From JBJFCE01 sp964437825 (GTDB taxonomy: Bacteria > Bacillota > Clostridia > Lachnospirales > Lachnospiraceae), in the NCBI GenBank assembly GCA_964437825.1, contig CAYTIH010000049.1:1-18304 (forward strand): a stretch of 18,304 nt of DNA. The letters are read 5' to 3'. Positions 7,271-14,879 of the stretch are shown here, piece after piece. The position numbers and the translations under genes were made by a program. The first letter of the stretch is position 1. Each line of letters opens with the position of its first letter. Under the pieces are notes generated by a model that saw only the letters and a list, made by a program, of their open reading frames with translations, was not told the DNA's origin and ran no database searches.

Positions 7271-7900
7271 ATGAAAAAATATTATCTTCTGTTTATAGCG
7301 ATCCTGCTTTTGCTTCTGGATATCAGGATTCCGGCGGCTGCATATCCGGCGTATGAAGCTTTTTTTACGCAGGCACCTCAGACGGTGGAGCTGGTGATCG
7401 GACATGTGGTGGGCAGCAGAGTGCGGGTGGATCTGTTATCCGATGCGCTTGGTTATTTGCTGCTCATGGCAGCTGCTGTAATTCTGTCCATAAATAATAA
7501 GAAATTCAGACGTGTGGCGGTTTGGTCGGCGCTCAGCTTCGGAGTGAATCTATATAAGAATATCATGCCTTTTTTTCTCAACGGATCCGCCAGATTCCGT
7601 GTGGGCTATCTGATTTATTTTATAGCGGCAGTGCTTGAGACGGTAACAGTTTTCTATGCCATGTATACCCTGTGCGGTCAGCTGGAAACACTTGAAAATC
7701 ACAGCTATAACAATCTTACCGTAATCGTTGCCATGCTATGTGCGGCAACAGGCTTTGTGTCGGCAACCGTATATTTCTTTGATTTAATCATATTGGCAGT
7801 CATTTATTATCTTTGTTCGATTGCAGCAGCCGGGGTGTATTTCTTTATGGTTTATAAGGACAGAAATTTGCTGATGAAATGGGAGGCAGAACATGCATAG
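7271..7900 (+). CDS. Polytopic membrane protein of unknown function
   Basis: A 209-aa hydrophobic protein with about six predicted membrane segments: residues about 3-22 (YYLLFIAILLLLLDI), 57-77, 81-104, 111-135, 147-170 and 171-194, judged from hydrophobicity by eye. It ends in a short charged tail (KDRNLLMKWEAEHA). The start at 7271 (MKKYYLLF) is preferred because GGAG at 7261-7264 precedes it. An in-frame ATG at 7241 lies inside a small hairpin (7229-7235 with 7244-7250) and would add ten residues with a poor ribosome binding site. Its last 8 bases overlap the start of the glycerol-1-phosphate dehydrogenase-like gene, so the two are translationally coupled and may act together. I recognise no family. 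Confidence 0.85.
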   Translation: MKKYYLLFIAILLLLLDIRIPAAAYPAYEAFFTQAPQTVELVIGHVVGSRVRVDLLSDALGYLLLMAAAVILSINNKKFRRVAVWSALSFGVNLYKNIMPFFLNGSARFRVGYLIYFIAAVLETVTVFYAMYTLCGQLETLENHSYNNLTVIVAMLCAATGFVSATVYFFDLIILAVIYYLCSIAAAGVYFFMVYKDRNLLMKWEAEHA

Positions 7901-8954
7901 CTTCAGATTGCCTTATTGTCTTGTTGTGGAAGACGGTGCATTTCAAAAAATGGATGTGCTCTTACATGAATGTATTCCCGGCATCCGAAAACAGAAGATT
8001 CTGCTTGTGACGGAAAAAAATTTGCAGGAGCTGTTTGCAGATACCCTAAAGGAGATCGGAAGGGATTTGGAGGATTGCGAAGTCTATCTTGTGGAGAACA
8101 GTTCCTTTGATATCGCTGTGACATTGGCGAAGTATTTGTGTGTGAAGGGCTTTGACGCATGTATCGGCTTTGGCGGCGGAAAGGTGCTGGATGCTGCCAA
8201 ATATGCCGCATTTGTGGCAAAGATTCCCTATATCTGTCTGCCGACGACCTTAAGCAATGACAGTCTGGCATCTCCGTTCAGTGTGATGGCGACTGACGGC
8301 TATAATCGTAAAACCTTCGGCTGTAAGATTCCGACGGGAATTATTGTGGATACCGATGTCATTCGAAATGCGCCGGAAAGCCAGCTAAAAGCGGGCATCG
8401 GCGATACGATCAGTAAATATACCGCATTGTATGACTGGAAGCTGGATGCGCAGCATAAGGGTTCCCGGGTGGATGATTTTGCGTATATGATTTCCGAAAT
8501 GGCATTCAATGTCATTGCCTATTCGGAGGAAAGATCCTTAAAAAGCAGGAATTTCATTCGGATATTGACACAGGCATTGGTGTTTGGCGGTCTTGCTATG
8601 GAGATTGCCGGAAATTCCAGACCAAGCAGCGGTACGGAGCATTTGTTCTGCCATGCGATTGAGGAATTTTATCCGGAGATCAAGATCTCGCATGGAATGG
8701 CGGTTGCGATGGGAAGCATTCCTGCCTGCATCCTGCAGGAGCGGGATGTTATGAAGCTTTACAGGCTCTGCTCATTATATGATATTGACATTCATCCGGA
8801 GCATTATGGCATTACAAAGGAAATCTTTATTGACTGTATGCAGAAAGCATCCGCAACCAGAAAGGACCGTTATACGATTCTGAACCAGACCGATCTTTCA
8901 GCGGAGCGGCTTGGAATGATTTATGAAAATATGATACGGCCGATAGAGCTGTAA
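7893..8954 (+). CDS. sn-Glycerol-1-phosphate dehydrogenase-like (AraM/EgsA-type, iron-containing ADH superfamily)
   Basis: Predicted to reduce dihydroxyacetone phosphate to sn-glycerol-1-phosphate with NAD(P)H, in the cytoplasm. The 353-aa length fits bacterial and archaeal G1P dehydrogenases. The dinucleotide-binding Gly94-Gly-Gly-Lys97 is in GFGGGKVLDAAKY. PTTLSNDSLASPFSVM is the conserved substrate/nucleotide segment. Metal ligands are Asp171 (GIGDTISKY), His250 (GTEHLFCHAIE) and His267 (ISHGMAVAMG). All three ligands are intact, so an active enzyme is expected. The gene overlaps the preceding membrane protein by 8 nt and is followed by a terminator. Its position among DHAP-related genes fits the substrate. 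Alternatives within the superfamily are 3-dehydroquinate synthase-like or glycerol dehydrogenases, but the SNDSLASP segment favours G1PDH. Confidence 0.85.
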   Translation: MHSFRLPYCLVVEDGAFQKMDVLLHECIPGIRKQKILLVTEKNLQELFADTLKEIGRDLEDCEVYLVENSSFDIAVTLAKYLCVKGFDACIGFGGGKVLDAAKYAAFVAKIPYICLPTTLSNDSLASPFSVMATDGYNRKTFGCKIPTGIIVDTDVIRNAPESQLKAGIGDTISKYTALYDWKLDAQHKGSRVDDFAYMISEMAFNVIAYSEERSLKSRNFIRILTQALVFGGLAMEIAGNSRPSSGTEHLFCHAIEEFYPEIKISHGMAVAMGSIPACILQERDVMKLYRLCSLYDIDIHPEHYGITKEIFIDCMQKASATRKDRYTILNQTDLSAERLGMIYENMIRPIEL

Positions 8955-8965
8955 AACGATCAAAG

Positions 8966-9013
8966 AAAGCTGGCGCTTTACGATGTTTCAATCGTGAAAG
9001 CGACAGCTTTTTT
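8966..9013 (+). terminator. Intrinsic terminator after the G1P dehydrogenase-like gene
   Basis: AAAGCTG (8966-8972) pairs with CAGCTTT (9004-9010). The inner segments CGCTTT-ACGAT and ATCGT-g-AAAGCG pair with one bulge and one mismatch. The stem ends in six T (9008-9013). This closes the gpmI transcript. Confidence 0.88.
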
Positions 9014-9040
9014 GTATAACAATGACAGCGCAGGCAGGCG

Positions 9041-9069
9041 TGATTAAAACCGTTTCAGATGGATATAGT
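9041..9069 (+). promoter_or_regulatory. Candidate eno promoter
   Basis: TATAGT at 9064-9069 lies 17 nt after a weak TGATTA (9041-9046), between the upstream terminator and the eno ribosome binding site AGGAGG (9091-9096, 9 nt from the ATG). The -10 is good and the -35 poor. Confidence 0.5.
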
Positions 9070-9105
9070 AATAATGAAATTATGTCCTATAGGAGGTAGC
9101 AGGAA

Positions 9106-10563
9106 ATGTCACTCAGACTCATTATTACTGATGTTCACGCAAGAGAAATTCTGGATTCCAGAGGAAATCCCACGGTGGAAGCAGAGGTGGTTGTAGAAAC
9201 CGAAACAACAGGAAAAAAGACGATCGGAAGAGCGAGCGTTCCTTCGGGTGCAAGTACCGGGCGCTTTGAAGCAGTGGAGCTTAGAGACGGTGAGAAGCGC
9301 TATTTCGGGCTGGGTACGCAGAAAGCAGTAAATAACGTAAATACCAAAATCAGGGAAGCGCTGTTGTCGCAAAATGCTCTGGATCAGGAGCTGATCGACC
9401 ATGTTCTGATTGAGCTGGATGGAACGGATAACAAGGAAAACCTCGGAGCGAACGCAACGCTCGGAGTTTCCATGGCGTGCGCCAGAGCGTGTGCGCTTGC
9501 GCTCGAAATGCCGCTTTACAGGTATCTGGGCGGTGTGAATACCAAGCTGCTGCCGGTCCCGATGATGAATATATTAAACGGAGGAAAGCATGCGGATAAT
9601 ACGGTGGATTTTCAGGAATTCATGATTATGCCGTTGAATGCATGCTCTTTTGCCGATGGGCTCAGGATTTGCGCGGAGATTTATCATAATCTGAAAAAAA
9701 TATGTAATCAGAAGGGTCTTTCCACGGGAGTCGGAGACGAAGGCGGATTTGCGCCGTCCCTGAGGGATGCAGACCAGGTGCTGGCCCTGATTGTGGAGGC
9801 AATTGAGGCAGCGGGATATCAGCCCGGAGAAGAAATCAAGATTGCGCTTGACGTTGCAGCGAGCGAGCTGTATCAGGAGGATTCCGGTATGTATTATTTT
9901 CCGGGGGAGACACAGATTCTTGAAAAAGAGCAAAAGGAGAAAATCGGTGCGGTTCCTGAGGGTGCGTATGAAGCCGGCTGCTTTGCCGGAAGCGGGGAAG
10001 GAGACACGGCATATGCACAGGGAAATCTTACGGAGCCGGATACAAAGAAAATGAGCGTGCTTCGCAGTACGGAGGAGATGATCTCATTATACGAGGAGCT
10101 TTGCAGCAAATATCCGATTATCTCCATTGAGGACGGTCTTGACGAAAATGACTGGGAAGGCTGGGAGAAGCTGACCAAGCGTTTGGGCGATAAGGTGCAG
10201 CTGGTAGGAGACGACCTGTTTGTAACGAATGTGAAGCGTCTGGGCGCCGGCATTAAGCTTCATGTTGCAAATGCGATTTTAGTGAAGGTGAATCAGATCG
10301 GAACCGTATCGGAGGCGCTCGCGGCCATTGAGATGGCACAGAGAAACGGTTATAAGGCAGTGATTTCCCACCGCTCGGGTGAAACGGAGGATCCTTTTAT
10401 TGCGGACCTTTCGGTTGCAGTTAATTCGGGACAGATCAAGACGGGCGCGCCCTGCCGTACGGACAGAGTCTGCAAATACAATCAGCTGCTTCGCATCGAG
10501 GAGGAGCTTTCGGGTATTTCAGAATATGAGAATCCTTTTTTGGTGAAAACGCAGGACAAGTAG
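9106..10563 (+). CDS. eno: Enolase with an internal insertion of about 49 residues
   Basis: Dehydrates 2-phosphoglycerate to phosphoenolpyruvate. At 485 aa it is about 55 longer than the usual 430. All key residues are present: Glu212 (GDEGGFAPS), metal ligands Asp249 (ALDVAASE), Glu342 (SIEDG) and Asp369 (VGDDLF), Lys394 (LVKVNQIGT) and the SHRSGET loop. Relative to E. coli numbering the offset is +4 up to Asp249 and +53 from Glu342 onward, so 49 residues are inserted between them, roughly 269-317. The insert follows YYFPGE and ends before VLRSTEEM. It is rich in Gly, Ala, Glu and Lys with no hydrophobic core. In yeast enolase this segment corresponds to mobile loop L3. The frame is continuous and codon use looks like the flanks, so it is not an assembly artefact by eye. 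The ribosome binding site is AGGAGG. Confidence 0.97.
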   Translation: MSLRLIITDVHAREILDSRGNPTVEAEVVVETETTGKKTIGRASVPSGASTGRFEAVELRDGEKRYFGLGTQKAVNNVNTKIREALLSQNALDQELIDHVLIELDGTDNKENLGANATLGVSMACARACALALEMPLYRYLGGVNTKLLPVPMMNILNGGKHADNTVDFQEFMIMPLNACSFADGLRICAEIYHNLKKICNQKGLSTGVGDEGGFAPSLRDADQVLALIVEAIEAAGYQPGEEIKIALDVAASELYQEDSGMYYFPGETQILEKEQKEKIGAVPEGAYEAGCFAGSGEGDTAYAQGNLTEPDTKKMSVLRSTEEMISLYEELCSKYPIISIEDGLDENDWEGWEKLTKRLGDKVQLVGDDLFVTNVKRLGAGIKLHVANAILVKVNQIGTVSEALAAIEMAQRNGYKAVISHRSGETEDPFIADLSVAVNSGQIKTGAPCRTDRVCKYNQLLRIEEELSGISEYENPFLVKTQDK

Positions 10564-10583
10564 TAGAAATACGTTTTTGTTTA

Positions 10584-10592
10584 TGCTACACT
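10584..10592 (+). promoter_or_regulatory. Extended -10 element directly before the VWA gene (possible leaderless start)
   Basis: TGCTACACT at 10584-10592 fits the TGn-TAnnnT extended -10. It lies only 7 nt before the ATG at 10600, and no Shine-Dalgarno sequence is present. Transcription would then begin at or next to the start codon. No good -35 is seen. Confidence 0.4.
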
Positions 10593-10599
10593 AATTGGC

Positions 10600-11922
10600 A
10601 TGGAAAAGCAGCAAGCAGAAAATAAAAACGATCATCAAATTCAAAAAAATGAGAAAATTCTGGAACTTTCCGGAAAAATTGTGCAGCTTGCCGGAGATCA
10701 TATCCTGATGCATATGCGCTTTCTGGATGTGGCGCTGTCAAGACTAAAGCCCTGTCCCGCACCGGGGACGGGGTGCTTTCAGTGCGACGGGCAGAAGTTT
10801 TTTTATGATCCGGTTTTGGTAATCAGGAGCTATCGGAAAGAGTCAGGATCCGTAATCAGAGCCTATCTTCACGTCCTTTTTCATATGATTTTTTTTCATG
10901 GGTTTCAGTATGACAAGGTGGATCAGGAACTTTGGGATCTGGCCTGCGATATGGCGGCGGAGCATACCGTGATGGAGCTTTCGCTGCCCGGGACGGAGTG
11001 CGGAAAGGATTTGCAAAAGCAGGAGATTCTTTCCGCACTGAAACAGGAAGGCGTATCGCTTACGGCCGAAAAGCTGTACCGTTATTATCAAAAAAATCCC
11101 CTGGATTTTGACGACAGGATGGAGTATGCGCGTCTGTTTCATGTGGATGAGCATGGAATATGGAATAAGGCGGAACAGATGAGTATTTCACTTGCCCAGT
11201 GGAAGAAGTTAACGGAACGTTTAAAGGCGGATTTAAAGAGCTTTTCGAGAGGGAAAAACCATACGGAGAGTTTATCGGAAAATCTGGAGGAAGCGACGAG
11301 GGAACGGGTGGATTATACGGAATTTCTGAAACGCTTTGTGGTGTCCGGAGAGGCGGTTCATGTCAATGACGATGAATTTGATTACATTTATTATCATTAC
11401 GGACTTGAGCAATACGGAAACATGCCTTTGATCGAGCCGCTTGAATATAAGGATGTGGAAAAGGTACATGATTTTGTGATTGCAATAGACACTTCGGCTT
11501 CCTGCAGGGGGAAAATCGTTCGGGCGTTTTTGAATAAGACCTATTCCATTATGAAAACGGCGGATGCCTTTTTTGAGGATATGAATGTGCATATCATTCA
11601 ATGTGATCATGAGGTACAAAGCGACGCCCTGATCCGGAACCAGGAGGACTTCGACGCTTATCTGGCGGAGCAGGAGCTAAAGGGCTTTGGTTCCACCGAT
11701 TTCAGGCCGGTCTTTGAGCATGTGGACCGACTGATCTCTCAGGGAGCGTTTACAAATCTGAAAGGACTTATCTATTTTACGGACGGGTATGGAAGCTTTC
11801 CGGAGAGAATGCCGGACTATGATACGGTATTTGTATTTCTGCATGAGGATGATAAGCATCCGCCCATACCGTCATGGGCTGTGAAAATCGTACTGGATGG
11901 AGAGTTAGAGGATGAATATTAA
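10600..11922 (+). CDS. DUF2201-type protein: metallopeptidase-like N-terminal region plus VWA-like domain
   Basis: A 440-aa cytoplasmic protein without a signal peptide. The N-terminal half resembles the putative metallopeptidase region of DUF2201 proteins. Its histidine motif is His91-Val-Leu-Phe-His95 with His100, so the Glu expected in HExxH is Val, and peptidase activity is doubtful. DLACDMAAEHTVMEL follows. The C-terminal half is VWA-like with a MIDAS-type DTSAS (Asp297-Ser301), GSTDFRP and YFTDGYGSF, suggesting metal-dependent protein binding. The gene overlaps the next one, a MoxR-type ATPase, by 11 nt; such VWA/MoxR pairs are widespread and are thought to act as chaperone-like systems for metal insertion or complex remodelling. 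No ribosome binding site is seen before ATG 10600, so the start is less certain; a GTG at 10681 is a weaker alternative. Confidence 0.85.
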   Translation: MEKQQAENKNDHQIQKNEKILELSGKIVQLAGDHILMHMRFLDVALSRLKPCPAPGTGCFQCDGQKFFYDPVLVIRSYRKESGSVIRAYLHVLFHMIFFHGFQYDKVDQELWDLACDMAAEHTVMELSLPGTECGKDLQKQEILSALKQEGVSLTAEKLYRYYQKNPLDFDDRMEYARLFHVDEHGIWNKAEQMSISLAQWKKLTERLKADLKSFSRGKNHTESLSENLEEATRERVDYTEFLKRFVVSGEAVHVNDDEFDYIYYHYGLEQYGNMPLIEPLEYKDVEKVHDFVIAIDTSASCRGKIVRAFLNKTYSIMKTADAFFEDMNVHIIQCDHEVQSDALIRNQEDFDAYLAEQELKGFGSTDFRPVFEHVDRLISQGAFTNLKGLIYFTDGYGSFPERMPDYDTVFVFLHEDDKHPPIPSWAVKIVLDGELEDEY

Positions 11923-13435
11923 AAGAGCAAAAGAGAATATCAAGGATACGGTCAGATTATATTTAAAGAAGGATGAATTTGGCGAGTACCGTATACCGGT
12001 GGTGCGGCAGAGACCCATTTTTCTGGTAGGTGCGCCCGGAATCGGCAAGACGGCAGTGATGGAGCAGATCGCGCAGGAATTGGGAATTGCGCTTGTATCC
12101 TATTCCATGACACATCATACCAGACAGTCCGCGCTTGGTCTGCCCTTGATCAGCCATTTGGAATATGAGGGAATGAACTATGACGTATCCGAATATACCA
12201 TGAGCGAGATCATTTCCTCCATTTATGATGTTATGAGAAAGAGCGGTCTTAAGGAAGGGATTCTGTTTCTGGATGAAATTAACTGCGTATCCGAAACACT
12301 GGCGCCTTCCATGCTGCAATTTCTGCAGTATAAGGTTTTCGGCAGGCATCAGGTGCCGGAGGGCTGGGTCATTGTGACTGCGGGCAATCCCAAGGAATAC
12401 AACCGCAGCGTCAGGGAGTTTGATGTGGTTACATTGGACCGGTTAAAGGTGCTTTTTGTGGAAGCGGATTACGAAGCGTGGAAGTTCTATGCCGGGTCAA
12501 AAGGAATCCATAATGCCATCATGAATTATCTGGAACTGAAAAAGCAGGATTTTTATCAGATGGAGATGACGCCGTCCGGGCGGGCCTATGTGACAGCAAG
12601 GGGCTGGGAGGATTTATCCTTGATCCTGCAGATGTATGAGGAAGAAGGCCTGCGGGTAGATGAGGAATTGGTTTCCCAGTACATTCGTCACGAAAGGATT
12701 GTGAAAGAGTTTACCGCTTATTATGATCTGTATCAAAAGTATAAAAAGGATTATCATATCGAGGAAATATTATCCGGTCAGGCGGGGGAGGAAATGCGGA
12801 AAAAGGCGCAGGAAGCGCCCTTTGATGAGCGAATTTCCCTGCTTGGTATGCTCACGGATAAGGCGGATGCCGAGATCAGGGAGGTTATGGAGCAGTCCGA
12901 TTATCTGACAAGTCTTTTGCAGGCGCTGAAAATCGTAAAGGCCGCAGTGGAACAAGCACAAGCTGAACCGGCATGGGATATCGTGGCAGCGATGGAAAAA
13001 CAGATACTTGGCAGGAGAAAACTGATGGAGAGCCTTTCACAGGCGGGCGCGCTTTCCGAGCAGAATAAACAGATGCATCGTAAGGTGATCCGCTTTTTGG
13101 AGGAAGGAAAAAAGGATTTATGTCTGTCGGACCTTTTAAATCAGACGGAAAAATTTTCATATTTGAAACAAAAATTTGATCAGGAAGTTGCGGCTATGAA
13201 AACTGCAACGCAGCGGGTAAAGCAAAGACTGCATCAGTTATTTGCTTTCGTCAGTCGGGCATTTTCTGACGGGAACGAGATGCTTCTTTTGATGACGCAT
13301 CTGACGGTTACCGAGACGGATGCGGTTTTTATCGCCAGATTCGGATGTGAAGATTATCAGGCACATAATGAGGAAATGATGCTCTCCGAAAGACAGAGTA
13401 AACTGATGCAGGAAATCGGGGAACTGGAGCTATAA
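11912..13435 (+). CDS. MoxR-type AAA+ ATPase (AAA_5-like)
   Basis: A 507-aa ATPase. Walker A is GAPGIGKT (residues 40-47, Lys46), Walker B is LFLDEIN with Asp121-Glu122, and sensor 1 is TAGNP. The following EYNRSVREFDVVTLDRL carries the arginine-rich second region of homology typical of MoxR/dynein-related ATPases. The C-terminal half (about 250-507) is charged and helical, with coiled-coil-like stretches such as KFDQEVAAMKTATQRVKQRL, and is longer than in minimal MoxR proteins. The start overlaps the VWA gene by 11 nt with AGAGG just upstream, so translation is coupled. The ATPase probably remodels a client chosen by the VWA partner; the client is unknown. The 3' end carries a tandem duplication of the final codons and stop. 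Confidence 0.9.
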   Translation: MNIKRAKENIKDTVRLYLKKDEFGEYRIPVVRQRPIFLVGAPGIGKTAVMEQIAQELGIALVSYSMTHHTRQSALGLPLISHLEYEGMNYDVSEYTMSEIISSIYDVMRKSGLKEGILFLDEINCVSETLAPSMLQFLQYKVFGRHQVPEGWVIVTAGNPKEYNRSVREFDVVTLDRLKVLFVEADYEAWKFYAGSKGIHNAIMNYLELKKQDFYQMEMTPSGRAYVTARGWEDLSLILQMYEEEGLRVDEELVSQYIRHERIVKEFTAYYDLYQKYKKDYHIEEILSGQAGEEMRKKAQEAPFDERISLLGMLTDKADAEIREVMEQSDYLTSLLQALKIVKAAVEQAQAEPAWDIVAAMEKQILGRRKLMESLSQAGALSEQNKQMHRKVIRFLEEGKKDLCLSDLLNQTEKFSYLKQKFDQEVAAMKTATQRVKQRLHQLFAFVSRAFSDGNEMLLLMTHLTVTETDAVFIARFGCEDYQAHNEEMMLSERQSKLMQEIGELEL

Positions 13436-13464
13436 TGCAGGAAATCGGGAAACCGGAGCTATAA
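13407..13464 (+). repeat. Tandem 29-bp duplication spanning the ATPase stop codon
   Basis: Unit 1 (13407-13435) encodes the last residues QEIGELEL and the stop. Unit 2 (13436-13464) repeats it with two substitutions and would read MQEIGKPEL then stop from an ATG that overlaps the real stop (TAATG at 13433-13437). A degenerate TACAGGAAT start of a third copy follows. A second pair, ATAAAGAGGAAAAA, recurs at 13483 and 13509 (26-nt offset). Confidence 0.9.
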
Positions 13465-13539
13465 TACAGGAATGCATCTGTGATAAAGAGGAAAAAAGGC
13501 AATTGTCTATAAAGAGGAAAAAGCGGAAAGGAATGAGTT

Positions 13540-14436
13540 ATGGAGTACCGGCAGGAGGCGGTGACGCTGCATTATGAACAGGATACGGCCGGACTGCGGA
13601 TTACCGGAATGGACGGAGACTTGCTTTCGATAAGCCTGCCGCAGGAGATCGCCGGAAACGCAGTTACCACGATCGGCAAAAAGGCATTTCTTGCCTGCTC
13701 ACGGCTTCAGGAAATCAGACTGCCGGATTCGGTCAGGATTTTGGAGGACTGGGCGTTTGCAAGCTGCAAAAGCTTAAGGATCGTCAGCCTGAAAAAAGAA
13801 AATATCATGTTTGGAAAAGGTGTTTTCAGGGGCTGCGATCTGCTGACTGAGATCAGGCTTCGAAGTCTTGATTATGATGACAGCCAGCCGGGACTTGGAT
13901 TTTTGTTTGCAGCAGGCGATAAGCTTTTGGACTCCCTGTATCTGCTGGATGCGGAAAATGCCGGGACACAGAGCTGGTATGAGAAATGGGATGCCAGAAT
14001 GCGTGTGCTGATGAATCAGGCGGATGAGGAAGGCTTTTCCAAAATGCTTTTATGCGGCGAGGAGGATTACGGAAGCAGGGAAAATACGCTGGAGCACTAT
14101 GTATCTGAAAACAGGAGGCGGAAGGCAAAAATCGCATTTTTGAGATTGCTCTATCCGTATTACTTGGAGGAAAGCGATGAAAGGCTCTTAACGGATTTCC
14201 TTAAAGCTCATACGAAAGGAAGGGAGAGCGGGGAAGCCTGGGAGTTACTGAGGGATGAGCATGGGGATGATGCGGCTTACTACAAATTGTTTGCGGCAAT
14301 CGGAGCGGTGACACAGGATAATTGCCAGGCTATGATAGCGGATCTGGGAGAACGTCATACGGAAATGAAGGCTTTTTTGTTAAAGCAGAGCAGCATGGAT
14401 GTTCAGGAGGATTTTTTTGATTCGCTGGCATTATAA
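13540..14436 (+). CDS. LRR_5 (BspA-type) leucine-rich repeat protein with a helical C-terminal domain
   Basis: A 298-aa protein with no signal peptide. Residues about 30-110 hold three or so BspA-type repeats, recognisable from IGKKAFLACSRLQEIRLPDS, ILEDWAFASCKSLRIVSL and GKGVFRGCDLLTEIRL. Most BspA-like proteins are secreted; here the lack of a signal peptide and the position after the VWA/ATPase pair suggest a cytoplasmic binding partner. Residues about 150-298 are charged and mainly helical with no motif I recognise. AAAGGA at 13527-13532 is the ribosome binding site. The gene lies 104 nt after the ATPase stop, across a repeat-rich spacer, with no terminator between them. It ends 65 nt before secG. 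Function is unknown. Confidence 0.82.
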   Translation: MEYRQEAVTLHYEQDTAGLRITGMDGDLLSISLPQEIAGNAVTTIGKKAFLACSRLQEIRLPDSVRILEDWAFASCKSLRIVSLKKENIMFGKGVFRGCDLLTEIRLRSLDYDDSQPGLGFLFAAGDKLLDSLYLLDAENAGTQSWYEKWDARMRVLMNQADEEGFSKMLLCGEEDYGSRENTLEHYVSENRRRKAKIAFLRLLYPYYLEESDERLLTDFLKAHTKGRESGEAWELLRDEHGDDAAYYKLFAAIGAVTQDNCQAMIADLGERHTEMKAFLLKQSSMDVQEDFFDSLAL

Positions 14437-14439
14437 TAC

Positions 14440-14468
14440 TTGAAATTCCGTTTCGCTTGTGATATAGT
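14440..14468 (+). promoter_or_regulatory. secG promoter
   Basis: TTGAAA (14440-14445) and TATAGT (14463-14468) are 17 nt apart, with TGA directly before the -10 (extended -10). It starts 4 nt after the stop of the LRR gene. The ribosome binding site AGGAGGTG follows, just upstream of the secG ATG. Confidence 0.82.
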
Positions 14469-14501
14469 AAGTAAGCATGACGTGTCAGGAGGTGTAAACG
14501 C

Positions 14502-14741
14502 ATGAGTCCATTAAGAATTGCATTATATGTTGTTTTAATTATATTGAGTGTGGTTGTAACTGTGGTTGTGTTAATGCAGGAAGGCAAGCAGCAAGGGCTT
14601 GGAGCCATCAGCGGAGCGGCTGAAACATACTGGGGTAAAAATAAAGGACGTTCCATGGAGGGAAAGCTGGTAAAGATTACCGCGATCCTGACGGCACTTT
14701 TGATTATTCTTGCGGCTGTACTGAACATAACGAGATTTTAA
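14502..14741 (+). CDS. secG: Preprotein translocase subunit SecG
   Basis: A small accessory subunit of the SecYEG channel. The 79 aa and two membrane segments (about 4-25 and 52-75) are typical. The conserved loop VVLMQEGKQQGLGAISGAAE lies between them, followed by GKNKGRSMEGKL. It has its own strong promoter and ribosome binding site, and is closed by a terminator, so it is probably monocistronic. Its place between eno and rnr is common in Firmicutes. Confidence 0.95.
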   Translation: MSPLRIALYVVLIILSVVVTVVVLMQEGKQQGLGAISGAAETYWGKNKGRSMEGKLVKITAILTALLIILAAVLNITRF

Positions 14742-14747
14742 GAAATC

Positions 14748-14782
14748 AAAGCACTCTGTTTTTCAGGGTGCTTTTCTTTTTG
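14748..14782 (+). terminator. Intrinsic terminator after secG
   Basis: AAAGCACTCTG (14748-14758) pairs with CAGGGTGCTTT (14764-14774) over 11 bp with one G-U pair, has a 5-nt T loop, and is followed by TTTTCTTTTT. Confidence 0.9.
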
Positions 14783-14838
14783 GAAAAAAGATGTGAGTGT
14801 GAAATGTTAAGTTTTGTTTATCCATATATTGGAGAGAC

Positions 14839-14847
14839 TGATATGCT
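14839..14847 (+). promoter_or_regulatory. Candidate extended -10 promoter for rnr
   Basis: TGATATGCT at 14839-14847 fits an extended -10. The nearest -35-like TTGTTT (14814-14819) is too far (22 nt). The upstream secG terminator implies that some promoter must lie in this 100-nt gap. Confidence 0.35.
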
Positions 14848-14879
14848 TGTTTATCCTGCTGTAAGGAATGGTAGAATAG

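Noticed and set aside
9791..10054. Plus-strand frame of 87 codons overlapping the eno insertion
   Set aside because: Considered as a nested gene because it overlaps the unusual insert, but it has no ribosome binding site and reads as an Arg-rich shadow of eno.
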